Assembly (NCBI GenBank): GCA_964420125.1
Contig: CAYQQQ010000003.1
Location: 62,001-126,000 of the forward strand
Source of the DNA: CAYQQQ01 sp964420125
Lineage (GTDB): Bacteria; Actinomycetota; Acidimicrobiia; Acidimicrobiales; Microtrichaceae
Reading direction: 5' to 3'
DNA length: 64,000 nt
The notes beneath the pieces were generated by a model. It worked only from the letters and a program-made list of their open reading frames with translations. It searched no databases and was not told where the DNA came from. The translations under genes and the position numbers were made by a program. Numbering within the stretch: the stretch's first letter is position 1; each line of letters opens with the position of its first letter. Below are positions 26,536 through 34,768 of this stretch, piece after piece.

Positions 26536-28095
26536 ATGACCGAGGCTCATCTGCAGGCACCGGAGGGGCTGGCTGACCGCGCGTCCTGCGGCGCGATCCC
26601 CGCCCGCGGCGTGCCGCGCGACGAGCTGTTCGCCCGGATGGAGACGTTCCGCGACGGCGACCTGGACACCAAGGGCGGGCGCACCTGGGCCTACGTGTAC
26701 GACCCCGGTCGTCCCGACATCGACGAGGTGGCCAAGAAGGCGCTCGTCGACTGGTACGACGAGAACTCCCTCGATCCCACGGTCTACCCCAGCCTGCTGA
26801 GGTTCGAGAACGAGGTGGTGGGCATGGCGCGTGCGCACCTGGGGGGCGACGAGCAGGTGGTGGGGAACTTCACCTCCGGGGGCACCGAGAGCTGCATGAT
26901 GGCGGTGAAGTCGGCCCGGGACCACCACAGGTACCTCCACGGCGACGAGCGCGCCCGCGGCGGACGGCGACTCAACCTGGTGGTGCCGGTCACCGCCCAT
27001 CCGGCGTTCCACAAGGGGGCGCGCTACTTCGACCTGGAGCTGCGCACGGTGCCGGTCGACACCACGACCTGGAAGGCCGACGCCTCGGCCATGGCCGAGG
27101 CCGTCGACGACCACACGGTGATGATCGTCGGCTCGGCGGTGAGCTACGCCCACGGCGTGGTCGACCCGATCCCGGAGCTGGCACAGGTGGCCCTCGAGCG
27201 CGACGTGCTGTTCCACGTGGACGGCTGCATCGGGGGGTTCGTGCTGCCGTACTTCCGTCGGTTGGGGGAGCCGGTGACCGACTTCGACTTCGCCGTGCCC
27301 GGGGTGACGTCGATGTCGATGGACTTCCACAAGTACGGCTACTGCCCCAAGGGGGCCTCGGTGGTGCTCTACCGCGACGCATCGATCCGTCGACACCAGC
27401 TCTTCGCCGCCAGCGCCTGGACGGGCTACACGGTCATCAACACGACCTTCCAGTCCACGAAGTCGGGAGGCCCGCTGGCGGCGACCTGGGCGGTGTTGAA
27501 CTACGTGGGCGACGACGGGTTCACGGAGATATTCCGGCGCACCCGGGACGCCCGCGACGCCATCATCGACGGCATCGCCGGGATCGAGGAGCTGGAGGTC
27601 ATGGGCGATCCGGAGGCGAGCCTGGTGGCCGTCACCGCCACCACCACCGGGGACAGCCCCTCTGGGCCCGAGGATCGCGTGAACGTCTTCGACGTGTGCG
27701 ATCGGATGCGGGAGCGTCGCTGGTTCGTCCAGCCGCAGCTGGGCTTCGCCGGATCGAAGGCCAACATCCACTTCTCGGTGGGTGGCTCCAGCCTCCCCCT
27801 GGTACCGGAGCTGGTCGCGGACCTCGGCGACGCCGTGGCCGAGGCGAAGGCCTCACCCACTCCGCCACCGGAGGTCGGCATCGTGGAGCTGCTGCACTCG
27901 ATCGATCCCGCCGACCTCGACGACGACACCTTCGACCTGCTGCTCGCGGGCGGTGGCCTGGACGCCGGTGGGGCCGGAGGGGGACCCGAGGTCCCCAGCG
28001 AGACCGCGGCCATCAACGGCTTGCTCCAGGCCTGCCCCACCCCGCTGGCCGAGAAGGTGCTGGTGGAGTACTTCAACCGACTGTACGTGCCCTAG
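26536..28095 (+). CDS. pyridoxal-dependent decarboxylase/lyase (group II, sphingosine-phosphate-lyase-like)
   Basis: A 519-aa fold-type I PLP enzyme. The PLP lysine is K266 in SMDFHKYGYCPKGASVVLYR; GNFTSGGTESCMMAVKSAR binds the phosphate, and HVDGCIGGF supplies the Asp. The FHKYGYCPKG form and the opening GRTWAYVYDPG resemble sphingosine-1-phosphate lyase and archaeal tyrosine/aspartate decarboxylase relatives more than classic GadB. Substrate could be an amino acid or a phosphorylated long-chain base. ATG 26536 follows GAGGGGG by 7 nt. A 50-residue acidic Gly-rich linker precedes the C-terminus. The next gene, in the same direction 132 bp on, is the molybdoenzyme, with its own promoter elements. 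Confidence 0.85.
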   Translation: MTEAHLQAPEGLADRASCGAIPARGVPRDELFARMETFRDGDLDTKGGRTWAYVYDPGRPDIDEVAKKALVDWYDENSLDPTVYPSLLRFENEVVGMARAHLGGDEQVVGNFTSGGTESCMMAVKSARDHHRYLHGDERARGGRRLNLVVPVTAHPAFHKGARYFDLELRTVPVDTTTWKADASAMAEAVDDHTVMIVGSAVSYAHGVVDPIPELAQVALERDVLFHVDGCIGGFVLPYFRRLGEPVTDFDFAVPGVTSMSMDFHKYGYCPKGASVVLYRDASIRRHQLFAASAWTGYTVINTTFQSTKSGGPLAATWAVLNYVGDDGFTEIFRRTRDARDAIIDGIAGIEELEVMGDPEASLVAVTATTTGDSPSGPEDRVNVFDVCDRMRERRWFVQPQLGFAGSKANIHFSVGGSSLPLVPELVADLGDAVAEAKASPTPPPEVGIVELLHSIDPADLDDDTFDLLLAGGGLDAGGAGGGPEVPSETAAINGLLQACPTPLAEKVLVEYFNRLYVP

Positions 28096-28118
28096 GACCA
28101 GCGCCACATCGACAGCGC

Positions 28119-28154
28119 TTGACTCCCGACCTCCGCCGACCCAGACTCTGGGTC
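28119..28154 (+). promoter_or_regulatory. promoter/operator region of the molybdoenzyme gene
   Basis: TTGACT (28119-28124) is a near-consensus -35. A 17-bp spacer leads to CAGACT, a weak -10, and overlapping this is an inverted repeat GACCCA-GACTC-TGGGTC (28138-28154). The symmetry across the -10 suggests an operator or an early RNA hairpin. Confidence 0.45.
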
Positions 28155-28227
28155 GCCGAGATGGCACAAGGAGTCCGAAAGTGTGACATTGCGCCGTCGT
28201 CGGGCTCCTCTCTGGAAGGAGATCCAC

Positions 28228-31080
28228 GTGGCCAAGAACCACACGACGACGAAGCTCCGCCGTCTCGCACCGGCGGAGGCCTCGGAGCGGCTGACCGACC
28301 TCCTCCGCACCCCGTACGCGTATCGGGAGTGGGAGGACGTCTACCGCGAGGCGTGGAGCTGGGACGAGGTGGTGAAGGTCTCCCACGCCCGCACCAACTG
28401 CATCTCTGCCTGCAGCCTCGACGCGTTCGTGAAGGACGGGATCGTGTGGAGGGAGGAGCAGAACTCCAACTACGGCCAGACGGCGCCCTACGTGCCCGAC
28501 TTCAACCCTCGGGGTTGTCCCTCCGGGTGCGCCTACAGCATGCAGATGTACGACCCGACGCGCATCAAGTACCCGATGAAGCGGGTCGGCGAGCGCGGCT
28601 CGGGCCAGTGGCAGCGGCTGTCATGGGACGAGGCCCTCACCGAGATCGCCGACAAGCTCATCGACGTGATCGTCGAGGACGGTCCCGAGTGCATCGTGTT
28701 CGACCACGGCACCACCAACGGCGACAACGGCATCGCCGTACCCGCGGAGGTGCACCTGTTCACCAACGGCCTCGGGGCCAGCTCGATCGACTCCTGGGCG
28801 GGAGTGGGCGACCTGCCGCTCGGGCTCATCCAGTCGTGGGGCACCTACATGTCCGAGGGAACTGCGGACGACTGGTTCCTGTCCGACTACATCCTGATCT
28901 GGATCGGCAACCCGAACTACACGCGCCCCGCCGACGCGCACTTCCTGTGGGAGGCCCGCTACCGGGGGGCGAAGGTGGTGTCCATCGCTCCGGACTTCTC
29001 GCCGTCGACCCCGCACGCCGATCGCTGGCTGAACGTCCGGGTGGGCACCGACGCCGCCCTCGCGCTGGGCATGGTCCACGTCATCCTCGACGAGGACCTC
29101 CACGACCCCGAGTTCATCAAGGAGCAGACCGACCTGCCCTTCCTGGTGCGCGACGACGACCAGCGCTTCCTGCGCGAGAGCGACATGGTGGAGGGCGGAT
29201 CGGAGAACGGCTTCTACTACTGGAACGCCCACTCGAACCGGCTCCGGCAGGCCGAGGCCACCTGGGACTCCGACGTCGACTCCATCGCGCTCGCACCCGA
29301 CGACGACCCTGCGCTGAGCGGTGCGCACACCGTCAAGCTGGCGGATGGCTCCAAGGTGAAGGTCCGCACGGTGTTCGACCTGCTGCGCGAGCACGTCAAG
29401 GCGTACTCGCCCGAGGCGGTCTCGGAGATCACCGGCGTGCACGCCGACAACATCCGCACCGTCGCCCGCGAGTTCGCTGCGGCCGACTCGGCGATGATCT
29501 TCGCCTCCTGGGGTGCGTGCAAGCACTACCACTCGGACCTGTTCCAGCGGGGCATGGTGTACCTCACCGCCCTCACCGGGAACACCGGTGGCAAGCCGGG
29601 AGCGGGGATCAAGGTGTCCACCTGGTGGCCCTTCCCCACGATGGGCAACGAGGGCGCACGGCTCCCGGTCGACCCCCCGGAACCCCCTCCGCTGGAGCGG
29701 GTGCCGATCAAGCTCGTCACCAAGGCGCTGTTCGACATGACCGAGGGGATGCGCCTCAGCCCGATGATCCCCTGGCTGTACGCGCACGACAAGAAGTTCG
29801 CAGAGGTCGCCAGCCGGTCGGAGTACGCAGACCCCGCGTTCGAGCGGCCCATCTCGGAGTACATGGACGAGATCATCGAGAAGCGCTGGCAGCCGGTGTG
29901 GCCCAAGGCGCCCAAGCGGCCCCGCTTCTACTACTTCACGGGGCTGAACCCGCTGCGGCGCTGGCCGAACTCCGAGACCATCCGCGAGAGCCTCTGGAAG
30001 GAGATCGACACCCTCGTCACCTGCGACTTCCGGCTCTCCACCTCCGGCATGGCCGCCGACTACATCCTCCCGGCAAGCGGCTACTACGAGAAGCCCGGCA
30101 TCAAGTACACGCAGTCGTACCTGCCGTACGTGATCGTGGGGGACCGTGCGGTGCCCGGCCTCTACGAGTCGAAGCACGAGTGGGACATCGCCTTCCTGCT
30201 GGCCAAGGCCATCCAGGAGCGGGCGCAGGCCCGCGGCGTGGACAAGTACACCGACGAGAACGGGGTGGAGTACTCCATCGCCCGCATCTACGACGACCTG
30301 AGCGCGGACGGCCACTACTCCGAGGGCCCCGAGGGCGAGGTCAAGGCCCTCGACTTCATCATCCGCAACTCGATCCCCACCAAGGCCACCGACATGGGCG
30401 AGCAGCCCTGGAAGAAGGCCGCGGAGCAGGGCATGGTCAAGATCAAGGAGATCGAGCCCTTCCACATGGCGGCGGGCATCAACTCCGTGATGACGGACTA
30501 CGACGAGTCGAAGCCCACCAACCAGTTCGGCTGGTACGTCAACGACAAGCAGGCCTGGCCGACGCTGACCGGACGCCAGCAGTTCTACCTGGACCACCCC
30601 TGGTTCCTGGAGATCGGCGAGCAGCTCTGCGTCCACAAGGAGCCGGTGGCGGCGGGCGGGCCCTACCCGCTGCGCCTCAACGGCGGGCACACCCGCTGGA
30701 GCCAGCACTCGATCTTCCGAACCAACGCCCCGCTGCTGCGCCTGCAGCGCGGGGGCCCGGTGGCCTACGTGTCCCAGGAGGACGCCCGTGCCAAGGGGAT
30801 CGTGGACCACGACCTCATCCGGGTGTTCAACGACATCAACGAGATCCTGGTGCACGCCAAGGTGTCACCGGCGGTGCAGCCCGGAGAGGTGATCTGCTAC
30901 CACGCGTGGGAGGGCTACCAGTTCCCCGGCGGAGGTGGCCAGAACTCGCTGGGCTCGAGCCCGCTCAAGCCCACGAACATGATCTCCGGCTACGGGCACC
31001 TGGGCTACAAGATCTTCTACCAGACGGCCAGCCACGTCCCCAAGGAGGTGGCGTGCGACATCGAGAAGGTCCGTGAGTAG
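28228..31080 (+). CDS. molybdopterin oxidoreductase catalytic subunit, type II DMSO-reductase family, no Tat signal
   Basis: A 950-aa Mo-bisMGD enzyme. The FeS ligand pattern is H53-x4-C58-x3-C62-x34-C97, with NPRGCPSG as in NarG/EbdA/SerA/PcrA-type (type II) enzymes. The probable Mo ligand is D195 in SWAGVGDLPLGLIQSWG. IGNPNYTRPADAHFLWEARYRGAKVVSIAPDFSPS is the pterin-binding signature of this group, and the C-terminal MopB segment (VSQEDARAKGI...) is complete. GTG 28228 is chosen because AAGGAG lies 6 nt upstream; neither this nor the longer frame from 28183 gives a twin-arginine signal with a hydrophobic core. Type II partners (4-cluster FeS beta, haem b gamma, TorD-like delta) are absent. 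Possible substrates include nitrate-, chlorate/selenate- or hydrocarbon-type compounds; not decidable here. Confidence 0.88.
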   Translation: MAKNHTTTKLRRLAPAEASERLTDLLRTPYAYREWEDVYREAWSWDEVVKVSHARTNCISACSLDAFVKDGIVWREEQNSNYGQTAPYVPDFNPRGCPSGCAYSMQMYDPTRIKYPMKRVGERGSGQWQRLSWDEALTEIADKLIDVIVEDGPECIVFDHGTTNGDNGIAVPAEVHLFTNGLGASSIDSWAGVGDLPLGLIQSWGTYMSEGTADDWFLSDYILIWIGNPNYTRPADAHFLWEARYRGAKVVSIAPDFSPSTPHADRWLNVRVGTDAALALGMVHVILDEDLHDPEFIKEQTDLPFLVRDDDQRFLRESDMVEGGSENGFYYWNAHSNRLRQAEATWDSDVDSIALAPDDDPALSGAHTVKLADGSKVKVRTVFDLLREHVKAYSPEAVSEITGVHADNIRTVAREFAAADSAMIFASWGACKHYHSDLFQRGMVYLTALTGNTGGKPGAGIKVSTWWPFPTMGNEGARLPVDPPEPPPLERVPIKLVTKALFDMTEGMRLSPMIPWLYAHDKKFAEVASRSEYADPAFERPISEYMDEIIEKRWQPVWPKAPKRPRFYYFTGLNPLRRWPNSETIRESLWKEIDTLVTCDFRLSTSGMAADYILPASGYYEKPGIKYTQSYLPYVIVGDRAVPGLYESKHEWDIAFLLAKAIQERAQARGVDKYTDENGVEYSIARIYDDLSADGHYSEGPEGEVKALDFIIRNSIPTKATDMGEQPWKKAAEQGMVKIKEIEPFHMAAGINSVMTDYDESKPTNQFGWYVNDKQAWPTLTGRQQFYLDHPWFLEIGEQLCVHKEPVAAGGPYPLRLNGGHTRWSQHSIFRTNAPLLRLQRGGPVAYVSQEDARAKGIVDHDLIRVFNDINEILVHAKVSPAVQPGEVICYHAWEGYQFPGGGGQNSLGSSPLKPTNMISGYGHLGYKIFYQTASHVPKEVACDIEKVRE

Positions 31081-31092
31081 GCGCGCTCGTTC

Positions 31093-31965
31093 TCAGGCGT
31101 CGTAGGTGGCGAGGCCGGCGTCGATCACCACGCGGTCGCCCGAGGCGAGGGTGCGGTACACCGCCGTCGCGTCCTCGGTCCGCCAGATCTCCACGGTGAG
31201 CGTCTCGCCCGGCATCACCGGGGAGGAGAAGCGGCCGGCCATCGAGCGGAACCGGGCGGGGTCGTTGTCGCAGAGCTCCCCCAGCAGCGCCCGACCGGTG
31301 AAGCCGTAGGTGCACAGGCCGTGCAGGATCGGCCGGTCGAAGCCGGCGAGGGCGGCGAAGCCCGGGTCGGAGTGCAGCGGGTTGCGGTCGCCCGAGAGCC
31401 GGTAGATCAGGGCCTGCTCCGGGCGGGTCGTGAGCTCCACCCGGTGATCCGGCTCGCGCTCCGGTGGGACGTTCTGGGGTCCGGAGGGCCCGCGCTCGCC
31501 GCCCCAGCCACCCTCGCCCCGGATGTAGGCCGACATCACGACGTCGAAGAGCGGGTCGCCCACGGCGCCGTCGGCACCGACCAGACAGGAGCGGGTGGTG
31601 AACTCGACCACGGCGCCCTTGCCCTTGTCCCAGATGGCGGTGACCTCGGCGACGGTGGAGACCGTGCCGGAGGTCGGCACCTCGCCGTGCAGCACGATCT
31701 TCTCCTCGCCGTGCACCAGCATGGCGGGGTTGAAGGTGCCGATGGCCCCGAACGCGTCGCTGAAGGTGGGCAGCGTGACCACCATCGTCGGCAGGATGCG
31801 CTGGGTCATGTCCATCGAGTTCTCGGTGACGAAGGGCAGCTGGGCGGTGTCGAGTGGGTCCTGGCCGGCGCCCACGCCCACGGCGTAGAGCAGCCCGTCC
31901 TTCGAGGTCCACGAGCTCTCGGCGGGCTCGCTCTTGGTGCCAACGGCATCGGGGTTGATCGGCAT
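31093..31965 (-). CDS. MaoC-like enoyl-CoA hydratase (double hot-dog)
   Basis: A 290-aa (R)-specific hydratase-type protein. The second half carries the hydratase-2 motif GDRNPLHSDPGFAALAGFDRPILHGLCTYG with the catalytic Asp/His pair; the first half is a degenerate hot-dog (DPLDTAQLPFVTENSMDMTQRILPTMVV). This arrangement is that of the hydratase part of peroxisomal multifunctional enzyme type 2 and of actinobacterial HtdY/ChsH-like hydratases, so a role in beta-oxidation or sterol side-chain breakdown is likely. CAGGAGAG precedes the ATG at 31965. Minus-strand TAGGCT around 32020-32025 is the probable -10. It is divergent from the leuA leader. Confidence 0.87.
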   Translation of the reverse strand: MPINPDAVGTKSEPAESSWTSKDGLLYAVGVGAGQDPLDTAQLPFVTENSMDMTQRILPTMVVTLPTFSDAFGAIGTFNPAMLVHGEEKIVLHGEVPTSGTVSTVAEVTAIWDKGKGAVVEFTTRSCLVGADGAVGDPLFDVVMSAYIRGEGGWGGERGPSGPQNVPPEREPDHRVELTTRPEQALIYRLSGDRNPLHSDPGFAALAGFDRPILHGLCTYGFTGRALLGELCDNDPARFRSMAGRFSSPVMPGETLTVEIWRTEDATAVYRTLASGDRVVIDAGLATYDA

Positions 31966-32066
31966 GGCCGGCTCTCCTGGTCGTGCTGGTGGTGCTCCCG
32001 GTGGGCGGGATCGAGCGAGCAGCCTAGCGGGGGTGCGCCGCTCTCCCGGAACTCGCCTCCGGCGCG

Positions 32067-32095
32067 TTGCGGAACCGCCGCACCGGGCGTAGCAT
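32067..32095 (+). promoter_or_regulatory. leuA promoter
   Basis: TTGCGG (-35, 32067-32072), 17-bp spacer, TAGCAT (-10, 32090-32095). The leader-peptide ATG is 8 nt after the -10, so the leader peptide itself is probably translated from a leaderless end. Confidence 0.7.
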
Positions 32096-32103
32096 CGAAG
32101 CCG

Positions 32104-32142
32104 ATGACCGCTCGAGCCCTCGCCCTCCTGCTGCTGACCTAG
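32104..32142 (+). CDS. leuA leader peptide (leucine attenuation)
   Basis: A 12-codon frame MTARALALLLLT ending in TAG. Five of twelve residues are Leu, four of them consecutive, using CTC and CTG codons. The terminator-like stem at 32168-32193 and then leuA follow. In Actinomycetota such peptides sense charged tRNA-Leu: stalling on the Leu codons changes RNA folding so that transcription enters leuA. Too short for automated gene callers. The short size and placement make chance unlikely. Confidence 0.85.
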   Translation: MTARALALLLLT

Positions 32143-32166
32143 GCGAGCTCGCTGCTGCGTGCTCGC
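32143..32166 (+). promoter_or_regulatory. leader RNA pause/antiterminator stem
   Basis: GCGAGC (32143-32148) right after the leader-peptide stop can pair with GCTCGC (32161-32166) across a 12-nt loop. It may be the pause or preemptor stem of the attenuator. Confidence 0.4.
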
Positions 32167-32167
32167 C

Positions 32168-32205
32168 GAACCTCCTGCACACGCAGGAGGTTCTTCAGTT
32201 TTCGG
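32168..32205 (+). terminator. leuA attenuator terminator
   Basis: GAACCTCCTGC (32168-32178) pairs with GCAGGAGGTTC (32183-32193) around ACAC, an 11-bp stem, followed by a T-rich stretch TTCAGTTTT. It sits between the leader peptide and leuA. T content is moderate but high for this genome. Confidence 0.75.
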
Positions 32206-32273
32206 CCCGGAGCGCGACGACGGGACCCTGCGATCCGACAACGACCATCCCTACCCAGCGGAAGTGAAACACC

Positions 32274-34037
32274 ATGGCCACCAGCACCACGCCCACGCAG
32301 ATGCCGTTCGAGAAGTACCGGCCGTTCCTGCCCCTGGGCGAGGAGGAGGAGGGTGGTCCCAACGGAGGTCTCACCACCCGCTCCTGGCCGGACAAGGTCC
32401 TCCGCAGCGCACCGACGTGGTGCTCGGTCGACCTGCGCGACGGCAACCAGGCCCTCATCGATCCGATGGACCCCGCCCGCAAGCGACGGATGTTCCAGCT
32501 CCTCGTCGAGATGGGGTTCAAGGAGATCGAGGTGGGGTTCCCGTCGGCCTCCCAGCCCGACTACGACTTCCTCCGGGAGCTCATCGACGGCGACCTCATC
32601 CCCGACGACGTCACGATCCAGGTGCTGGTCCAGTGCCGCAGGGAGCTGATCGAGCGCACCTACGAGGCCCTGCGGGGTGCACCGGCGGCGATCGTGCACT
32701 TCTACAACTCGACCTCGGTGCTCCAGCGCCGGGTGGTGTTCGGCCAGGACCGCGACGGCATCACCAAGCTGGCCACCGACGCCGCCCGGCTCTGTCGGGA
32801 GTTGGAGGGCCACGCCGGCGACACCCGCATCCGCTACGAGTACTCACCGGAGTCCTTCACCGGCACCGAGCCCGACTACGCCATCGAGATCTCCGCCGCG
32901 GTGATGGACGCCCTCGAGCTGGGCTCCGACCGCGACGGCAACCCCGAGCGGGTCATCATCAACGTGCCGGCCACGGTGGAGATGTACATGCCCAACATCT
33001 ACGCGGACGTCGTCGAGTACGTGCACCGCAACATGCCGGACCGCAGTCGGGCCATCCTCTCGCTGCACCCCCACAACGACCGGGGCACGGCGGTGGCAGC
33101 CGCCGAGATGGCGCTGCTCGCCGGCGCCGAGCGGGTCGAAGGCACGCTCTTCGGCAACGGGGAGCGGACCGGCAACGTCGATGTGGTCACGATGGCCCTG
33201 AACCTCTTCACCCAGGGCGTCGACCCCCGACTCGACTGCTCCGACATCGACCGGATCCGTCGCACCGTGGAGTACTGCAATCGGCTGCCCGTCCACGAGC
33301 GGCATCCCTATGTCGGCGATCTGGTCTACACGGCCTTCTCCGGCTCCCACCAGGACGCCATCAAGAAGGGGATGGAGGCGATCGGATCGCCGGAGGCCGC
33401 GCGAGCTGCCGACCGCGCCGGTGACTACGAGACCTGGGAGGTCCCGTACCTGCCGATCGATCCTGCCCACCTCGGCCGCACCTACGAGGCGGTGATCAGG
33501 GTGAACAGCCAGTCGGGCAAGGGCGGTGTGGCGTACATCATGAAGGCCGAGCACGGCCTCGACCTGCCCCGCCGGCTGCAGATCGAGTTCTCCAAGACCA
33601 TCCAGCACATCACCGAGGACACGGGAACCGAGATCAGCCCCGCCGCCATGTGGGACGCCTTCTCGGCGGAGTACCTCGAGGACGCTGCCGAGGGTGCCAA
33701 GGGGATCGTGTTCCGCTCGGCGGAGGCGACCACCCGTGACGACGGCGCGGAGGTGACGGTGCAGCTGGTGGTGGACGGTGAGCCCACCACGGTGCACGGC
33801 GTGGGCGGCGGACCGATCTCGGCGTTCATGCACGCCCTGCGCGACGAGCTGGACGTCGAGCTGGAGGTCGTCGACTACGCGGAGCACGCCGTGTCCGCGG
33901 GCACCGATGCCGTGGCTGCGGCCTACGTCGAGGTCCGGGCGCCCGACGGCACCATCCGCTGGGGCGTGGGTCGGCACGAGTCGATCCTCATCGCGTCGCT
34001 GCGGGCCGTGGTGTCCGCGGTGAACCGCCACATGTGA
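32274..34037 (+). CDS. leuA: 2-isopropylmalate synthase
   Basis: A 587-aa enzyme condensing acetyl-CoA with 2-oxoisovalerate, the committed step of leucine synthesis. It is the actinobacterial/fungal-type LeuA: N-terminal FEKYRPF, metal/substrate site SVDLRDGNQALIDPM, the HPHNDRGTAVAAAEMALLAGAERVEGTLFGNGERTGNVD block with the metal-binding His pair, and a C-terminal LeuA allosteric domain (about 450-587) for leucine feedback. GGAAG precedes the ATG. Control is thus double: leader-peptide attenuation of transcription and allosteric inhibition by leucine. No leuB/C/D adjacent. Confidence 0.95.
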   Translation: MATSTTPTQMPFEKYRPFLPLGEEEEGGPNGGLTTRSWPDKVLRSAPTWCSVDLRDGNQALIDPMDPARKRRMFQLLVEMGFKEIEVGFPSASQPDYDFLRELIDGDLIPDDVTIQVLVQCRRELIERTYEALRGAPAAIVHFYNSTSVLQRRVVFGQDRDGITKLATDAARLCRELEGHAGDTRIRYEYSPESFTGTEPDYAIEISAAVMDALELGSDRDGNPERVIINVPATVEMYMPNIYADVVEYVHRNMPDRSRAILSLHPHNDRGTAVAAAEMALLAGAERVEGTLFGNGERTGNVDVVTMALNLFTQGVDPRLDCSDIDRIRRTVEYCNRLPVHERHPYVGDLVYTAFSGSHQDAIKKGMEAIGSPEAARAADRAGDYETWEVPYLPIDPAHLGRTYEAVIRVNSQSGKGGVAYIMKAEHGLDLPRRLQIEFSKTIQHITEDTGTEISPAAMWDAFSAEYLEDAAEGAKGIVFRSAEATTRDDGAEVTVQLVVDGEPTTVHGVGGGPISAFMHALRDELDVELEVVDYAEHAVSAGTDAVAAAYVEVRAPDGTIRWGVGRHESILIASLRAVVSAVNRHM

Positions 34038-34071
34038 CTGACACCCCCGGCGGGCACCCGGCCGTTCAGGC

Positions 34072-34506
34072 TCAGCGGCCGGTGGTGATGTAGTCGTGCA
34101 GCGTCCGGGCTTCCTGCTCGAGCTCGTCGAGTCGGGCCTTGACGATGTCGCCGATGGACACGATGCCCGAGAGCGCGCCGTCGACCACCACCGGGAGGTG
34201 TCGGGTGCGGTGCTCGGTGATCACCCGCATCAGGTCCTCGCTGGTGTCGGTCGGATCACAGGTGCGGACCTCGGCGGTCATCACCGCGCCGACGAGCTCC
34301 CCCAGGGCGAGCTCACCCCGCTCCGCCAACCGGCGCACGAGGTCTCGCTCGGAGATGATGCCCTCGATCGTGCGACCATCCCGCGACACGACCAGCGCTC
34401 CCACCCCTCGAAGCCGCAGCTCAGCGGCGGCCTCGGCCAGGGTGGCGGTGCTGTCGATCGTCGCGACGGTCGAGCCCTTCTCGCTGAGGATCGTTGCCAC
34501 ACGCAT
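34072..34506 (-). CDS. tandem CBS-domain protein
   Basis: A 144-aa protein made of two CBS motifs: residues about 5-62 (ILSEKGSTVATIDSTATLAEAAAELRLRGVGALVV...GIISERDLVRRL) and about 75-130 (VMTAEVRTCDPTDTSEDLMRVITEHRTRHLPVVVDGALSGIVSIGDIVKARL). Stand-alone CBS pairs bind adenine nucleotides such as AMP/ATP and act as energy sensors on partners not identifiable here. GAGAGGGGGG lies just before the ATG at 34506. It is divergent from the LLM oxidoreductase; the 262-bp gap between them shows no further gene. Confidence 0.9.
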   Translation of the reverse strand: MRVATILSEKGSTVATIDSTATLAEAAAELRLRGVGALVVSRDGRTIEGIISERDLVRRLAERGELALGELVGAVMTAEVRTCDPTDTSEDLMRVITEHRTRHLPVVVDGALSGIVSIGDIVKARLDELEQEARTLHDYITTGR

Positions 34507-34768
34507 GGTGGCCCCCCTCTCGTCACGTCCAGCCCGTGCGGGAACGCCAGGACTGGATCCTGCTGGTTCGGTCCGCCGTTGGACGTCCCTCAAGTATGGC
34601 GGAGCGCGGCGCGAATGTCACTGGGGGTGGTAGGCGCAACCCCGGGATCACGGTCGCCCCGCCTGACCACTGGGCCCGTGCACCGTGACGGGGCTGCACC
34701 CCAGGGCGGCCGAGCCCGACTACGGTCGGCACTTCCCCCTTCTCCGACCGACCCCCTGGAGGCCCGAC

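Noticed and set aside
34507..34768. 262-bp gap between the CBS and LLM genes checked for an RNA gene
   Set aside because: No tRNA-like cloverleaf or riboswitch core could be recognised; it holds divergent promoter sequence only.
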